64,000 nt of DNA, from contig JAIXTA010000110.1 in the NCBI GenBank assembly GCA_027484405.1, forward strand, positions 1-64,000, written 5' to 3'. A program made the position numbers and the translations under genes. The notes beneath the pieces are model-generated. The model searched no databases. It was not told the origin of the DNA and saw only the letters and a program-made list of their open reading frames with translations. Source of the DNA: Burkholderiales bacterium. GTDB taxonomy: Bacteria > Pseudomonadota > Gammaproteobacteria > Burkholderiales > Burkholderiaceae_C. Positions 42,582-52,324 of the stretch are shown here, one piece after another. Within the stretch, counting starts at the first letter, position 1; every line of letters starts with the position of its first letter.

Positions 42582-43598
42582 ATGCCTCTTCACGCCTTCC
42601 CCACCGACACGCCGCATTTCGTGGCGGTGCGCACTGACCGGATCGGCGACTTGCTGTGCACGCTGCCCGCGCTGACGGTGTTGCGCCAGAACTGGCCGCG
42701 CTGCCGCATCACCCTGGTCGTGCGGGCGCCGCTCGCGCCGCTCGCCAGCCTCGCTGCACAGGTGGACGCTGTGCTGACGAGCGAGAGCGCCGACTTCCGC
42801 CAGCTCCGCGCGGACTGCGCCATCTTCTTCCATGCGGACGCCGTGCTGGCCAAAGCCGCGAAAGCGGCCGGTGTGCCCATGCGCATCGGCACCTTCCGCG
42901 GGCTCGCGCGCTTCCTGCTGCCCACACACAACGTGCCGCGTGCCGCCAACCACACGCGCATGCACGAGATCGAGCAGACCATGCGTCTGCTCGAACCGCT
43001 GGGCATCACCTACCAGCAGGGGCCCTTCAATGCGGCCGATCTGTACCGCCTCAAGACCGCCGACCGCACCCAGGTGCTTCCGGCCTGGGTGGGCGATGCC
43101 CGCTTCAAGCTGCTGCTGCAGCCGCTCACCGGCGGCAGCGCGCCGGCCTGGCCGCTCGAACGCTATCTGGAGGTGGTCAAGCAGCTGGACCCTTCACGAT
43201 TCCTCGTGGTTGTGCATGGTTCCGCGACCGAGGGCGAGCAGATCAGGACGCAGTGCCCTGCGCTGCTGAGCCTGCCGCATGTCGTGGCTGAGCTGGGCAC
43301 ACTGACGCTGGCGCAACTGGCCGCCGTGATCGGTCTGGCGGATGGGGTGCTGGGCGCCAGTACCGGCCCGGTCCATCTCGGGGCGGCCCTGGGCCGCCAC
43401 ACGCTCGCGCTGCACGGCCCCGGGCGCGGCTTTTCTCCCGTGCGCTGGGGCCCGATGGGGCGCCAGGCCGAAGTGCTGTGCATCGACCGGCCGACCTGCG
43501 AGGATTGTCGCCGCACGCGCGACTGCCACTGCATCCGCGAGATCGTAAGCAGCCAGGTGCTCGAGCGCCTGCAGGCCTGGGCGGAGCCGCGTGCATGA
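42582..43598 (+). CDS. Glycosyltransferase family 9 (heptosyltransferase-like)
   Basis: FVAVRTDRIGDLLCTLPALTVLRQNWPRCRITLVVR; GASTGPVHLGAALGRHTLALHGP. Confidence 0.9.
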   Translation: MPLHAFPTDTPHFVAVRTDRIGDLLCTLPALTVLRQNWPRCRITLVVRAPLAPLASLAAQVDAVLTSESADFRQLRADCAIFFHADAVLAKAAKAAGVPMRIGTFRGLARFLLPTHNVPRAANHTRMHEIEQTMRLLEPLGITYQQGPFNAADLYRLKTADRTQVLPAWVGDARFKLLLQPLTGGSAPAWPLERYLEVVKQLDPSRFLVVVHGSATEGEQIRTQCPALLSLPHVVAELGTLTLAQLAAVIGLADGVLGASTGPVHLGAALGRHTLALHGPGRGFSPVRWGPMGRQAEVLCIDRPTCEDCRRTRDCHCIREIVSSQVLERLQAWAEPRA

Positions 43599-45343
43599 GC
43601 GGCAGCAAGCAATCCACCTACGGTCTGCTGCGTGCGCGGCTGTGGCCCTTCGTGGCGCCGCACCGCGCGATGCTGCTGGCCATGGCGGCCTTCCTGAGCC
43701 TGGAGGCCGCCACCGGCGTCATGATGACCTACCTGATGCAGCCTATGATCGACCGCGGCTTCACCGAGCGGGATGCGAGCATCCTCTGGCTGGCGCCGCT
43801 GGTGTTCATCGGCATCATGCTGGCGCGCGGCGTGGCCATCTTCGGCTCCACCTACTTCGGCCAGCGGGTCTCGAATGACACCCTGTTCGGTCTGCGCTCT
43901 CATCTGTTCAGCCGCCTGCTGCACCTGCCAGGCGAGTTCTACGAGCGCAATACATCGGGCCAGATCCTCTCCCGTTTTCTCGTGGATGCGCAGAACGTCT
44001 CGGGCGGCGTGTCGGAGCTGTTCGCCATCGGCGTGCGCGACAGTCTGGCGGCCATCGGCCTGGCGGCCTATCTGCTGTACGTGGACTGGCAGCTCACCCT
44101 GCTCATTCTGGTGGTGGCACCGGTGCTGGCGGCCGTGAACCGCTATTTCGGCAAGCGCCTGCGCCGGCTGGGTGTGGACTACCAGGAAGCCACGGGCAAG
44201 CTCGCGCGCCGCATCCAGGAAGCCTTCGACGCCGAGCGCCTGATCAAGATCTATCGCGGCGAAGACCACGAGGCGCGCCGCTACGACGCTGCGCAGGGCC
44301 GCATGCGCAGCCTGTCGGTGCGGGTGGCGATTGCACAGTCCTCCACCGTGCCGGTCAGCCAGACCGTGGCCAGCCTCGGCGTGGCGGCCATCATCGCGGC
44401 CGCCCTGTGGCGCGGCAGCCAGGGTGCGATGAGTGCGGGCGAGTTCGCCTCCTACTTCGCCAGCGTGCTTCTGCTGCTGCAGCCCCTGCGTCGCCTGGCA
44501 CAGATGCCGGGCATCTCGCAGAAGATCGCCGCGGGCCTGGATGGTCTGGCCGGCCTGCTCGACGCGCCTCTGGAGCGTCGCGAAGGACTCGCACTGCCCG
44601 CGCCGGTGCATGGCGAGATCCGCTTCGAGCAGGTGCGCGTGCAGTACGAGGGCCGCGACAGTGCCGCCCTGCAGGGGCTGGACCTCACCCTGGCCGCGGG
44701 CAAGCACACGGCCATCGTCGGCCCTTCGGGCAGCGGTAAATCCACGCTCATCAAGCTGATTGCCGGCCTGCTGCCGCCGACCAGCGGCCGCGTGCTCGTC
44801 GATGGCGTGGACGTGGCGCAGCTGGCCCCGGCTGCGCTGCGCGAACGCATTGCCTATGTCGGCCAGGAGCCCTTCCTGTTTGATGACTCGGTGCGCGAAA
44901 ACGTCGAGTACGGCTCATGGGGCGCGCGCGAGGAGCAGTTGCGCACGGCAGTGCAGGACGCGGCGCTCGCGGCCTGGCTGGACGGCCAGCCGCAGAGCTG
45001 GAACCTGATGGTGGGCGAGCGCGGCGGGCAGCTGTCGGGCGGGCAGCGCCAGCGCGTGGCCATTGCGCGGGCCTTCCTGAAGGACGCGCCGATCCTGCTG
45101 CTCGATGAACCGACCTCGGCGCTGGACGCCGAGTCGCAGGCGGCGGTACAGCAGGCTCTATTGCGGCTCACCAGGAACCGCACGACCCTGACCGTGACGC
45201 ACCGCCTGGGTGCGGCACGCGATGCCGACTGGATCGTGTTGATCGACGAAGGTCAGGTGGTGGAGCAGGGCACGCACGACAGCCTGATGGCACAGAACGG
45301 CCGGTACGCCGTGCTGGTTCGAACCCAGTCTGCGGAGCTCTGA
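43595..45343 (+). CDS. msbA: ABC transporter, MsbA-type lipid A flippase-like (TMD-NBD)
   Basis: VGPSGSGKSTLIKLIAGLL (Walker A), LSGGQRQRVAIARAFLKDAPILLLDEPTSALD; ATGA overlap with the upstream GT9 gene. Confidence 0.87.
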   Translation: MSGSKQSTYGLLRARLWPFVAPHRAMLLAMAAFLSLEAATGVMMTYLMQPMIDRGFTERDASILWLAPLVFIGIMLARGVAIFGSTYFGQRVSNDTLFGLRSHLFSRLLHLPGEFYERNTSGQILSRFLVDAQNVSGGVSELFAIGVRDSLAAIGLAAYLLYVDWQLTLLILVVAPVLAAVNRYFGKRLRRLGVDYQEATGKLARRIQEAFDAERLIKIYRGEDHEARRYDAAQGRMRSLSVRVAIAQSSTVPVSQTVASLGVAAIIAAALWRGSQGAMSAGEFASYFASVLLLLQPLRRLAQMPGISQKIAAGLDGLAGLLDAPLERREGLALPAPVHGEIRFEQVRVQYEGRDSAALQGLDLTLAAGKHTAIVGPSGSGKSTLIKLIAGLLPPTSGRVLVDGVDVAQLAPAALRERIAYVGQEPFLFDDSVRENVEYGSWGAREEQLRTAVQDAALAAWLDGQPQSWNLMVGERGGQLSGGQRQRVAIARAFLKDAPILLLDEPTSALDAESQAAVQQALLRLTRNRTTLTVTHRLGAARDADWIVLIDEGQVVEQGTHDSLMAQNGRYAVLVRTQSAEL

Positions 45344-45346
45344 GGC

Positions 45347-46240
45347 ATGGCCGCCGCCACCGTGTTCGACCCCGTTCGCCGGCATCTTGTCCTGGCTGCA
45401 GGCAGCGCGGCTGTCCTGCCACTGGGCCGGGTGCATGCCCAGAGCGCTGCGCCCGGTCCACGTGCCAAGCCGGGCCATGTGGCCGTCGAGCTGATGGCCG
45501 AGGTCGAGAGCGTGCAGCCGGGGCGCCCCTTCTGGCTGGGCCTGTCGATGCTGCATGACGAGAAGTGGCACACCTACTGGAAGAACCCGGGCGACGCCGG
45601 CATCCCGCCGACCTTCAGCTGGACCTTGCCAACTGGCCTGCGCGTGGGCGAAATCGAGTGGCCGCACCCCTACCGCTATCCCGTCGGACGGCTGGCCTCC
45701 TATGGCTATGAAGGCCTGCATCTGCTGCCGGTGCTGGCGTTCCCCGACCGGCGGCTCAAGCCCGGGACACGGCTGAGCATCCGCCTCGCGGCCGACTGGC
45801 TGGTCTGCAAGGAGTCCTGCATTCCCGAAGCGGCCGAACTCCTGATCGAGCTGCCGGTACGCGACACTGCGCCCACACCAGGTCGCAATGCAGCACGGTT
45901 TGTCGATGCACGCGCGCGTCTGCCGCGTCCGGTCGAGGGCGCTTCGGGTCAGGCACGCCTTGAGGCGGATGGCCGCGGAATCGATGTGAGGCTCAGCCTG
46001 CCCGAACAGCTCGCCACGCGCGGCGAGCTGTTCTTCGATCGCGAGGACTTCATCGAGCCTGGCGTGACCCCGCGCTTGACGATCGAGCGTGGCACGGTGC
46101 GCTGGAACAGCCAGGGCACCAGCAACGGACGCAAGCTGCCTGCACAGACCCTGCGGGCGGTGTGGGTACCCAGCGCGCCGCCCGCTGCAGGGCCGCGTGC
46201 AGCCCGTCTCGACATTCAGTGGTCCGGCCCGCAGCGCTGA
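45347..46240 (+). CDS. Secreted protein with DsbD alpha/N-terminal-like domain, stand-alone
   Basis: VQPGRPFWLGLSMLHDEKWHTYWKNPGDAGIPPTFSWTLPTGLRVGEIEWPHPYRYPVG; WLVCKESCIPE; no TM domain follows. Confidence 0.78.
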   Translation: MAAATVFDPVRRHLVLAAGSAAVLPLGRVHAQSAAPGPRAKPGHVAVELMAEVESVQPGRPFWLGLSMLHDEKWHTYWKNPGDAGIPPTFSWTLPTGLRVGEIEWPHPYRYPVGRLASYGYEGLHLLPVLAFPDRRLKPGTRLSIRLAADWLVCKESCIPEAAELLIELPVRDTAPTPGRNAARFVDARARLPRPVEGASGQARLEADGRGIDVRLSLPEQLATRGELFFDREDFIEPGVTPRLTIERGTVRWNSQGTSNGRKLPAQTLRAVWVPSAPPAAGPRAARLDIQWSGPQR

Positions 46241-46393
46241 GCGCCTGTTCCTCGATGTCCGGGCGTCAATGACGCCGCTGCCGCCGGGGCTTGTGCGCTG
46301 AGATCACGGGGCTAACATCGATTGCACTTGTCGACCGCGCGTTCGTGCCCCCGAGCGGCTGCAGCGCCTGGTCGACACCGACGTGGAGGGGCC

Positions 46394-48328
46394 ATGTCTG
46401 CGCAGTTGGAGCACGAACCCGGCCAACGGCTCGATGCCGAACTGGTCCGCATGCTTTATCAAGGCGCGCCGCTCGGTCAGCTGGCCGTTGTGCTGGCTGC
46501 AGTGCTGTTTGCCTGGCTGCTGCGCAACACGGTTCCCCCGACACTCATCCTCTGCTGGCTGATGTTCGCCCTGGGCAACACCGTCTGGCGAAGCTGGCGC
46601 ATGCTGCAGTACCGACGTGCTCCTCAGAGCAAGCCCAGTGCACAGTGGCTCGCACACCTGCGACTCGGCGTCTTCGTCAACGCACTGCTCTGGTGTCTGC
46701 TGGGTATTGCCGCGGTGGTCTGGGCAGACCTCACCACCAAGCTCGCAGTCATGACGCTGCTGATCGGATTGTCTGCCGGCGGGCTGGCCATGCTTGCCGC
46801 GGATGCCAAGGTGTACCAGTGGTTCATGCTCGCCGTGCTGGCCCCGGTCGGTACCGGATTTGTCGTGCTCGGTGGTGAACTCGGCTGGAGCCTCGCTGCG
46901 CTTACGGCCTTCCTCGCCTTTGTGCTGCATCGTTCAGCCGGATACATGAACGGTGTTCTGGTCCAGTCGGTCCGTCTACGTCTGGAACGCGAGCAGGCCG
47001 CTGCCAACCAGGAGCGCCTGAACACGCAGCTCGTGGCCCAGAACGATGCGCTGCGCGAGGAGGCCGAGCGGCATCGCCGCACGCAGAGCGCCCTGTCGGA
47101 GGCACGCAATGCCGCCGAGGAAGCCACGCTGGCCAAGACCGCATTCCTCGCGCAGATGAGCCACGAGGTGCGCACGCCGCTCAATGGCGTGATCGGCATG
47201 ACGGGGCTGGTGCTGGCCGGCCCCTTGCGCGAGGACCAGCGCCGTCATCTGACCATGGCGCAGCAGAGTGCCGAGAGCCTGCTGGCCATCCTCAATGATG
47301 TGCTGGACGTCACCAAGAGCGAGTCGGGCCGGATCGCGATCGACATCGCCCCGGTACGGCTGGGCGAACTGGCGGAGCAGGTCTGCCAGACCTTCCGCGC
47401 CGAGGCGGATCGCAAGGGCCTGGACCTGAACGGCCATTGGCCCGCCACGCTGCCGGTGGTGATGACCGATGCGCTGCGCATCCGGCAGGTCTTGATGAAC
47501 CTGGTGGGCAACGGCATCAAGTTCACCGCAAGCGGCTCTGTGGCGATCGAGATCGAGCAGCTCGGCTTTGCAGAGGGTGGGGTGCGTCTGCGCTTTGCGG
47601 TGAAGGACACCGGCATCGGCATTCCAGCCTCGGAGATCGGCGGCATCTTCCAGCCTTTCGAGCAGGTGGAGCGCAGCCTGCGGCGCGCCCAGGGCGGAGC
47701 GGGCCTGGGCCTGAGCATCTCCGGGCAGCTGGTCGAGCGTCTGGGTGGCCGATTGCAGGTGCGCAGTGAGCCTGGCGTCGGCAGCGAATTCTGGTTCGAG
47801 CTGCAGATGGGCATCGCCGAAGAGGACACGCTGACCGCGCCGCATGGCATCAGCGACGACGGGCCGGCCGACCTGGGGGGCTATCGCATCCTGTTGGTCG
47901 AGGACAATGCCGTGAATCGCGCCGTGGCCGAGGGCGTGATTTCACTCGCCGGGGGTGAATGCCTGTCGGTGGTCAATGGTCTGCAGGCAGTGCGCGAGAT
48001 CGTGGAGCGCGGCACCGATCACTTCGATGCCGTGTTGATGGACATTCACATGCCCAACATGGACGGATTCGAGGCCACGCGGGCGATTCGTCTGATCGAG
48101 GCGCGCGAGGCCGCGCGCAGCACCGCGCCGACCAGGCGCCTGCCGATCATTGCCATGACGGCCGACGCCATGCATGGCGAACGCGACAAGGCGCTCACGG
48201 GCGGCATGGACGAATACCTGAGCAAGCCGTTCCGGCCTGACGAACTCATCCGGCTCGTGATCAAGGTGGCAGAAGCACGGCGCGCTCGCGCTGCGAGCGC
48301 TGCAGACCCCGTGGGTGCAGCGCCCTGA
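46394..48328 (+). CDS. Hybrid sensor histidine kinase (multi-TM N-terminus, HisKA-HATPase-REC)
   Basis: FLAQMSHEVRTPLNGVIGMTGL; GAGLGLSISGQLVERLGG; DAVLMDIHMPNMDG. Confidence 0.95.
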   Translation: MSAQLEHEPGQRLDAELVRMLYQGAPLGQLAVVLAAVLFAWLLRNTVPPTLILCWLMFALGNTVWRSWRMLQYRRAPQSKPSAQWLAHLRLGVFVNALLWCLLGIAAVVWADLTTKLAVMTLLIGLSAGGLAMLAADAKVYQWFMLAVLAPVGTGFVVLGGELGWSLAALTAFLAFVLHRSAGYMNGVLVQSVRLRLEREQAAANQERLNTQLVAQNDALREEAERHRRTQSALSEARNAAEEATLAKTAFLAQMSHEVRTPLNGVIGMTGLVLAGPLREDQRRHLTMAQQSAESLLAILNDVLDVTKSESGRIAIDIAPVRLGELAEQVCQTFRAEADRKGLDLNGHWPATLPVVMTDALRIRQVLMNLVGNGIKFTASGSVAIEIEQLGFAEGGVRLRFAVKDTGIGIPASEIGGIFQPFEQVERSLRRAQGGAGLGLSISGQLVERLGGRLQVRSEPGVGSEFWFELQMGIAEEDTLTAPHGISDDGPADLGGYRILLVEDNAVNRAVAEGVISLAGGECLSVVNGLQAVREIVERGTDHFDAVLMDIHMPNMDGFEATRAIRLIEAREAARSTAPTRRLPIIAMTADAMHGERDKALTGGMDEYLSKPFRPDELIRLVIKVAEARRARAASAADPVGAAP

Positions 48329-48350
48329 CAGGCGCTGCACACGGCAGGGT

Positions 48351-48953
48351 TCAGTACTTCACGCTGCAGCCGTAGGGCTGGTTGGTCGCGTTGGCCACTG
48401 CGCGACCGGCAGCCACGTCGCCCAGCGCGGCACGCACGAAGTTGTTCGCGGTCTTGGCGTCTTCGGGGCGTGCGGTGCGCTTGTCGTCGATGGCCCCGTC
48501 GTACACCACGGTGCCCTGGGCATTGATGACGAACATGTGAGGCGTGGTCTTGGCGCCATAGGCCTGGCCGACCTTGCCGTCGGGGTCCATCAGGTAGGCC
48601 GTGGGCTGGCTCTTCTGCTCACCGACCCACTTGCTCAGGTCAGCGGCGCTCATGAAGTCACCACTCTTGGGGTTGGTGGAGTTGATGGCCAGCCACACGA
48701 CGTCCTTGCCGGCGGTGCGTTGGAGATCCTGCATGTTGCCCGACGCATAGTGCTTCACGATGAAGGGGCACTTGGGGTTGTTCCATTCGAGTACCACGGT
48801 CCTGCCCTTGAACTGAGCGAGGCTCACATCCTTGCCGCTGAGGTCCTTGAGCGTGAACGCGGGTGCGGCCTGGCCCGGGTCGACATTGGCCGAGGCGGTG
48901 GGGGCGAGGAGGCCGACCGTGGCGGCCAGCAGGAGGGTGGACAGCATGCGCAT
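48351..48953 (-). CDS. Secreted redoxin / thioredoxin-fold protein
   Basis: Signal peptide [59 protein letters not shown]. Confidence 0.88.
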   Translation of the reverse strand: MRMLSTLLLAATVGLLAPTASANVDPGQAAPAFTLKDLSGKDVSLAQFKGRTVVLEWNNPKCPFIVKHYASGNMQDLQRTAGKDVVWLAINSTNPKSGDFMSAADLSKWVGEQKSQPTAYLMDPDGKVGQAYGAKTTPHMFVINAQGTVVYDGAIDDKRTARPEDAKTANNFVRAALGDVAAGRAVANATNQPYGCSVKY

Positions 48954-49140
48954 GAGGAGGCTCCGAATGAGATCAGCCACGGCCGCTCGCACAGTGCGCC
49001 GGCCCGGGCACGACACTGCATTACACCGAGCAGCAGTGACGTGCGTAACGGCTGGGCGCTCGGGGATAACACCTACAATCCCGCGACTTTCTGGCACCAG
49101 GCCGGCGAGTGACCGTCATCGAGGAAAGCGACCTTCGCGC

Positions 49141-49710
49141 ATGAGCATCAAGAGCGACAAGTGGATCCGCCGCATGGCCGAGCAGCACGGCATGATCGAA
49201 CCCTTCGAACCCGGGCAGGTGCGTCACGCGGCAGACGGTCACCGCATCGTCAGCTACGGCACCTCGAGCTACGGCTACGACATCCGCTGCGCCGACGAAT
49301 TCAAGATCTTCACCAATATCAACAGCACCATCGTCGACCCGAAGAACTTCGACGAGAAGAGCTTCGTGGACTTCAAGGGCGATGTCTGCATCATCCCGCC
49401 CAACAGCTTTGCGCTGGCCCGTACGGTGGAGTACTTCCGCATCCCGCGCAGTGTGCTGACCATCTGCCTGGGCAAGAGCACTTATGCACGCTGCGGAATC
49501 ATCGTCAACGTCACACCCTTTGAGCCGGAGTGGGAAGGCTACGTGACGCTGGAGTTCTCCAACACCACGCCGCTGCCGGCCAAGATCTACGCCGGTGAAG
49601 GATGTGCTCAAGTGTTGTTCTTCGAGAGCGACGAAGTCTGCGAAACCAGCTACAAGGATCGTGGCGGCAAGTACCAGGGTCAACGCGGCGTCACCTTGCC
49701 CAAGACCTGA
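49141..49710 (+). CDS. dcd: dCTP deaminase
   Basis: [82 protein letters not shown]. Confidence 0.97.
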   Translation: MSIKSDKWIRRMAEQHGMIEPFEPGQVRHAADGHRIVSYGTSSYGYDIRCADEFKIFTNINSTIVDPKNFDEKSFVDFKGDVCIIPPNSFALARTVEYFRIPRSVLTICLGKSTYARCGIIVNVTPFEPEWEGYVTLEFSNTTPLPAKIYAGEGCAQVLFFESDEVCETSYKDRGGKYQGQRGVTLPKT

Positions 49711-49733
49711 TCGGACCGCCTGAGGAGATCCGC

Positions 49734-50393
49734 ATGCGCTTCGCTTCCTTTGCCCGAACCAGTCTGACCCTGACGTTCACCATCTGGCTGGCCGCAGCTC
49801 ACGCGCAGACGCCGCAGCGCCCCGACCCGACGCCGCCGGATCTGACCAAGTCGCCATCACAAGCGCAGCCCCAAGCGCCGGCAGCGACGACGACAACGCC
49901 TGGCGAAGCGCGCAAGGGGCCCGATGTGCCGCCGCCCAACGTGAACTTCCTGCGCGGCAAGGAGAATCCGCCGGCGGGGCAAGTGCCTGCTGCGCCGGCC
50001 ACAGGCGCCGCGCGCCCTGCCGAGCGGCCGCCGGTCGTTGCCCCGGTGGCGCCGCGCCCGCCGCGCAGCATGGAGGAAGCCCTGCAGCCGGATGTCGAAA
50101 AGCTGCCGGTCGATCCGGCCGAACGTGCCAAGGTCAATGCCCAGCGCGGCATCAACACTGGCAAGCCGGCACCCGGGCAGCCCGGTCGCGTGGTGGTCGA
50201 AGGCGATCGGACGGTGAACAACCCCACACAGCAGATCGGCAACACCTTGACCCGGCCGGACGGCACGGTGGTCACCGTGGAGAGCCTGCCCGGCGGCAAG
50301 CGCAAGGAATGCGTGCGCGACTGCACGGGTCCGGCCTGCTGCGTGATCATCGACCCGAATCCCAACCCGCTGCTGCGCAGCCCGCTGCGTTGA
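49734..50393 (+). CDS. Secreted Pro-rich hypothetical with Cys-containing C-terminus
   Basis: Signal peptide MRFASFARTSLTLTFTIWLAAAHAQ; C-terminus KRKECVRDCTGPACCVIIDPNPNPLLRSPLR. Confidence 0.7.
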   Translation: MRFASFARTSLTLTFTIWLAAAHAQTPQRPDPTPPDLTKSPSQAQPQAPAATTTTPGEARKGPDVPPPNVNFLRGKENPPAGQVPAAPATGAARPAERPPVVAPVAPRPPRSMEEALQPDVEKLPVDPAERAKVNAQRGINTGKPAPGQPGRVVVEGDRTVNNPTQQIGNTLTRPDGTVVTVESLPGGKRKECVRDCTGPACCVIIDPNPNPLLRSPLR

Positions 50394-50401
50394 GCCCCAC
50401 C

Positions 50402-50959
50402 GTGCACGGCCGCCTGCTTGTAATCCTAACCCTGGCGGCTTCGCATTTCGCGAGCCTCGCCCAGGCCGATGCGCCCGCCGTCAGCCGTGCTGATGCAATC
50501 CGTGCGGCCGCCTCGGCGCAGCCCGGTGCCGCAGCGCCCGCGCCGGGCAGCACCGAGGCGCAGTTGCTCAGCAACCTGAATCGCAGCATTGAAGGCAAGG
50601 CCGGCAACGAGCAGCTGCGGGAGCGGGCGCGCCTGCAGGCAGAGCGCACCCGAAGCGTGCTGGACCTGCAGGCTGCTGCCTTGCGTGGTGATGCCAACGC
50701 CGAGCGCCGGCTCGAACGGGTCGTCGTCCAAGGGCAGTCCGAGCCGGCCGAAAGTGTGCAGGCCCGCATTGCGCGGCGGATGCCGGCACCCAACATCAAG
50801 CAGGGCTATCGCCGCACCGAGGACCCGGTCACCGGCGAGGTGTGCGAGACGGTGGATCTCGGTCTGTGGTCGCCCTTTCCGCAGACCGTCTGCGGCGGCG
50901 GCAAGCAGGGCCCGGGCACGCCGCCGGGGTCGATCATCAGCGAGCTGAACCGGAAGTAG
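50402..50959 (+). CDS. Secreted hypothetical protein
   Basis: Signal-like VHGRLLVILTLAASHFASLAQA; C-terminus DPVTGEVCETVDLGLWSPFPQTVCGGG; directly downstream of the previous ORF. Confidence 0.6.
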   Translation: MHGRLLVILTLAASHFASLAQADAPAVSRADAIRAAASAQPGAAAPAPGSTEAQLLSNLNRSIEGKAGNEQLRERARLQAERTRSVLDLQAAALRGDANAERRLERVVVQGQSEPAESVQARIARRMPAPNIKQGYRRTEDPVTGEVCETVDLGLWSPFPQTVCGGGKQGPGTPPGSIISELNRK

Positions 50960-51001
50960 CGTCGCGAACGCGGTGCGGCCGCGGCAGGGTCCATGCCCTG
51001 C

Positions 51002-51299
51002 CGATCGTCTGCATGCAATTCCCTGCGGACGATCGCCCAGTGAAGTTCTAGAAACTTGCTTCGCGGGCCAACTCGTGTGCTCCGGTGCTCGCCATTCGAC
51101 GCGTACTGTCTGCGCTCCTCACACGGAACTTGACCCTCTCGCCACTGTTTCTAGGCGTCCCCCCGGCGAGATCCAGCATTCATGCGGCTCTCCAGGCCAA
51201 AATGGCTGGAGAGCCGCGCCAGACAAGCGAAAGGGGTGGCGCAAGGGGCTCGCGCAAGCATGCGCTCGCTCCTCCCCCGGCACGGCGCGGTGCGCCGTG
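51002..51299. other. Cluster of strong inverted repeats in a non-coding interval
   Basis: CGATCGTCTGCA/TGCGGACGATCG (51002-51035); CTAGAAAC (51048-51055)/GTTTCTAG (51147-51154); GCGGCTCTCCAGgCC-AAAAT-GGCTGGAGAGCCGC (51184-51217); CACGGCGC-GGT-GCGCCGTG (51281-51299). Confidence 0.55.
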
Positions 51300-51317
51300 A
51301 ACCCCCGGGCTCGGCGT

Positions 51318-52139
51318 TCAGGCGGCCATTCGTTGCCACTCGCGACCCAGCAGCAGCACCTTGCGCTCCAGCCCCCAGGCATAGCCACCCAGCACGCCGC
51401 TCTCGCGGATGACGCGGTGGCACGGGATGAGCACGCTTACCGGGTTGCCGCCCACCGCGTTGCCGACCGCGCGCGACGCGCCGGGCCGGCCGATCAGGTG
51501 GGCAATCGATCCGTAGGTCGTGACCGCGCCGTCAGCGATCGACAGCAGCGCCTGCCAGACCTGCACCTGGAAATTGGTACCGCGCACATGCACGGGCAGC
51601 CGGCCTTCGCCCAACAGCGCCGGCGCAATACGCTGCGCCATGGTGGCGTCGTCACGCACACGCTGCGCTGCCGGCCAGTCCTGGCGCAGCTGGGCCTCGA
51701 ATTCAGCCGGTTGTGCGGCGTCGCCAAACACCAGCCGACAGATGCCCTGACCAGTCCAGGCCGCCGCCGTGGCGCCCAGCAGGGACTGGAAGACGCCCCA
51801 CTCGATGCGCAGACCTTCGCCCAGGCGCCGGATCTGCGCCGGTGTCATGCCGTCGAGCTTGACGAACAGATCCTGCAGCCGCGAGGGCGAGGACAGGCCG
51901 CTGTCGTAGGTGGCATCGAGCAGCGAGTCGCCGCGCGCCAGCAGTGCGCGTGCATGATTGCGGGTGACCAGCTCGGTGAAGCGCTTGGGGCTGATGCCCA
52001 CCGCCTCGGTGAAGGTGCGCTGGAAGTGGCTCTCAGACAAACCGGCCTCGTGCGCCAGGGTGGCCAGATCGGGCTGTTCGTCGAAGTGCGCGGCGATGTA
52101 GCGGATGGCGCCGGCAATCTCGTCATAGGTACGCGTCAT
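51318..52139 (-). CDS. AraC-type HTH fused to O6-methylguanine-DNA methyltransferase (Ada-like, lacking N-terminal Ada domain)
   Basis: AGLSESHFQRTFTEAVGISPKRF (HTH) and VGGNPVSVLIPCHRVIRESGVLGGYAWGLERK (PCHRV active site). Confidence 0.93.
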   Translation of the reverse strand: MTRTYDEIAGAIRYIAAHFDEQPDLATLAHEAGLSESHFQRTFTEAVGISPKRFTELVTRNHARALLARGDSLLDATYDSGLSSPSRLQDLFVKLDGMTPAQIRRLGEGLRIEWGVFQSLLGATAAAWTGQGICRLVFGDAAQPAEFEAQLRQDWPAAQRVRDDATMAQRIAPALLGEGRLPVHVRGTNFQVQVWQALLSIADGAVTTYGSIAHLIGRPGASRAVGNAVGGNPVSVLIPCHRVIRESGVLGGYAWGLERKVLLLGREWQRMAA

Positions 52140-52324
52140 GGGAATCAGCGTAGCGGTGTGGCGTGAATGATGCATTCCGATTCTTGCTGTCACGCAACCT
52201 GCACCGAAGCGCTTCCTATAATTTGCCTACGCCGTGCGGCCGGGTTGTGGCGATGTGCAGATGACGTGCATCCACCCCGCCGCTTTTTCTTTTGTGCTGT
52301 GCCCGCCCGGGCAGGACGACCTCC

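Noticed and set aside
43163-44707. 514-aa minus-strand ORF antisense to GT9/msbA-like genes
   Set aside because: Shadow ORF; composition typical of reverse complement of GC-rich coding DNA.
45314-45326. GGTTCGAACCC, resembling a tRNA T-loop
   Set aside because: Lies in the msbA-like C-terminus (VLVRTQSAEL); no acceptor, D or anticodon arms around it.
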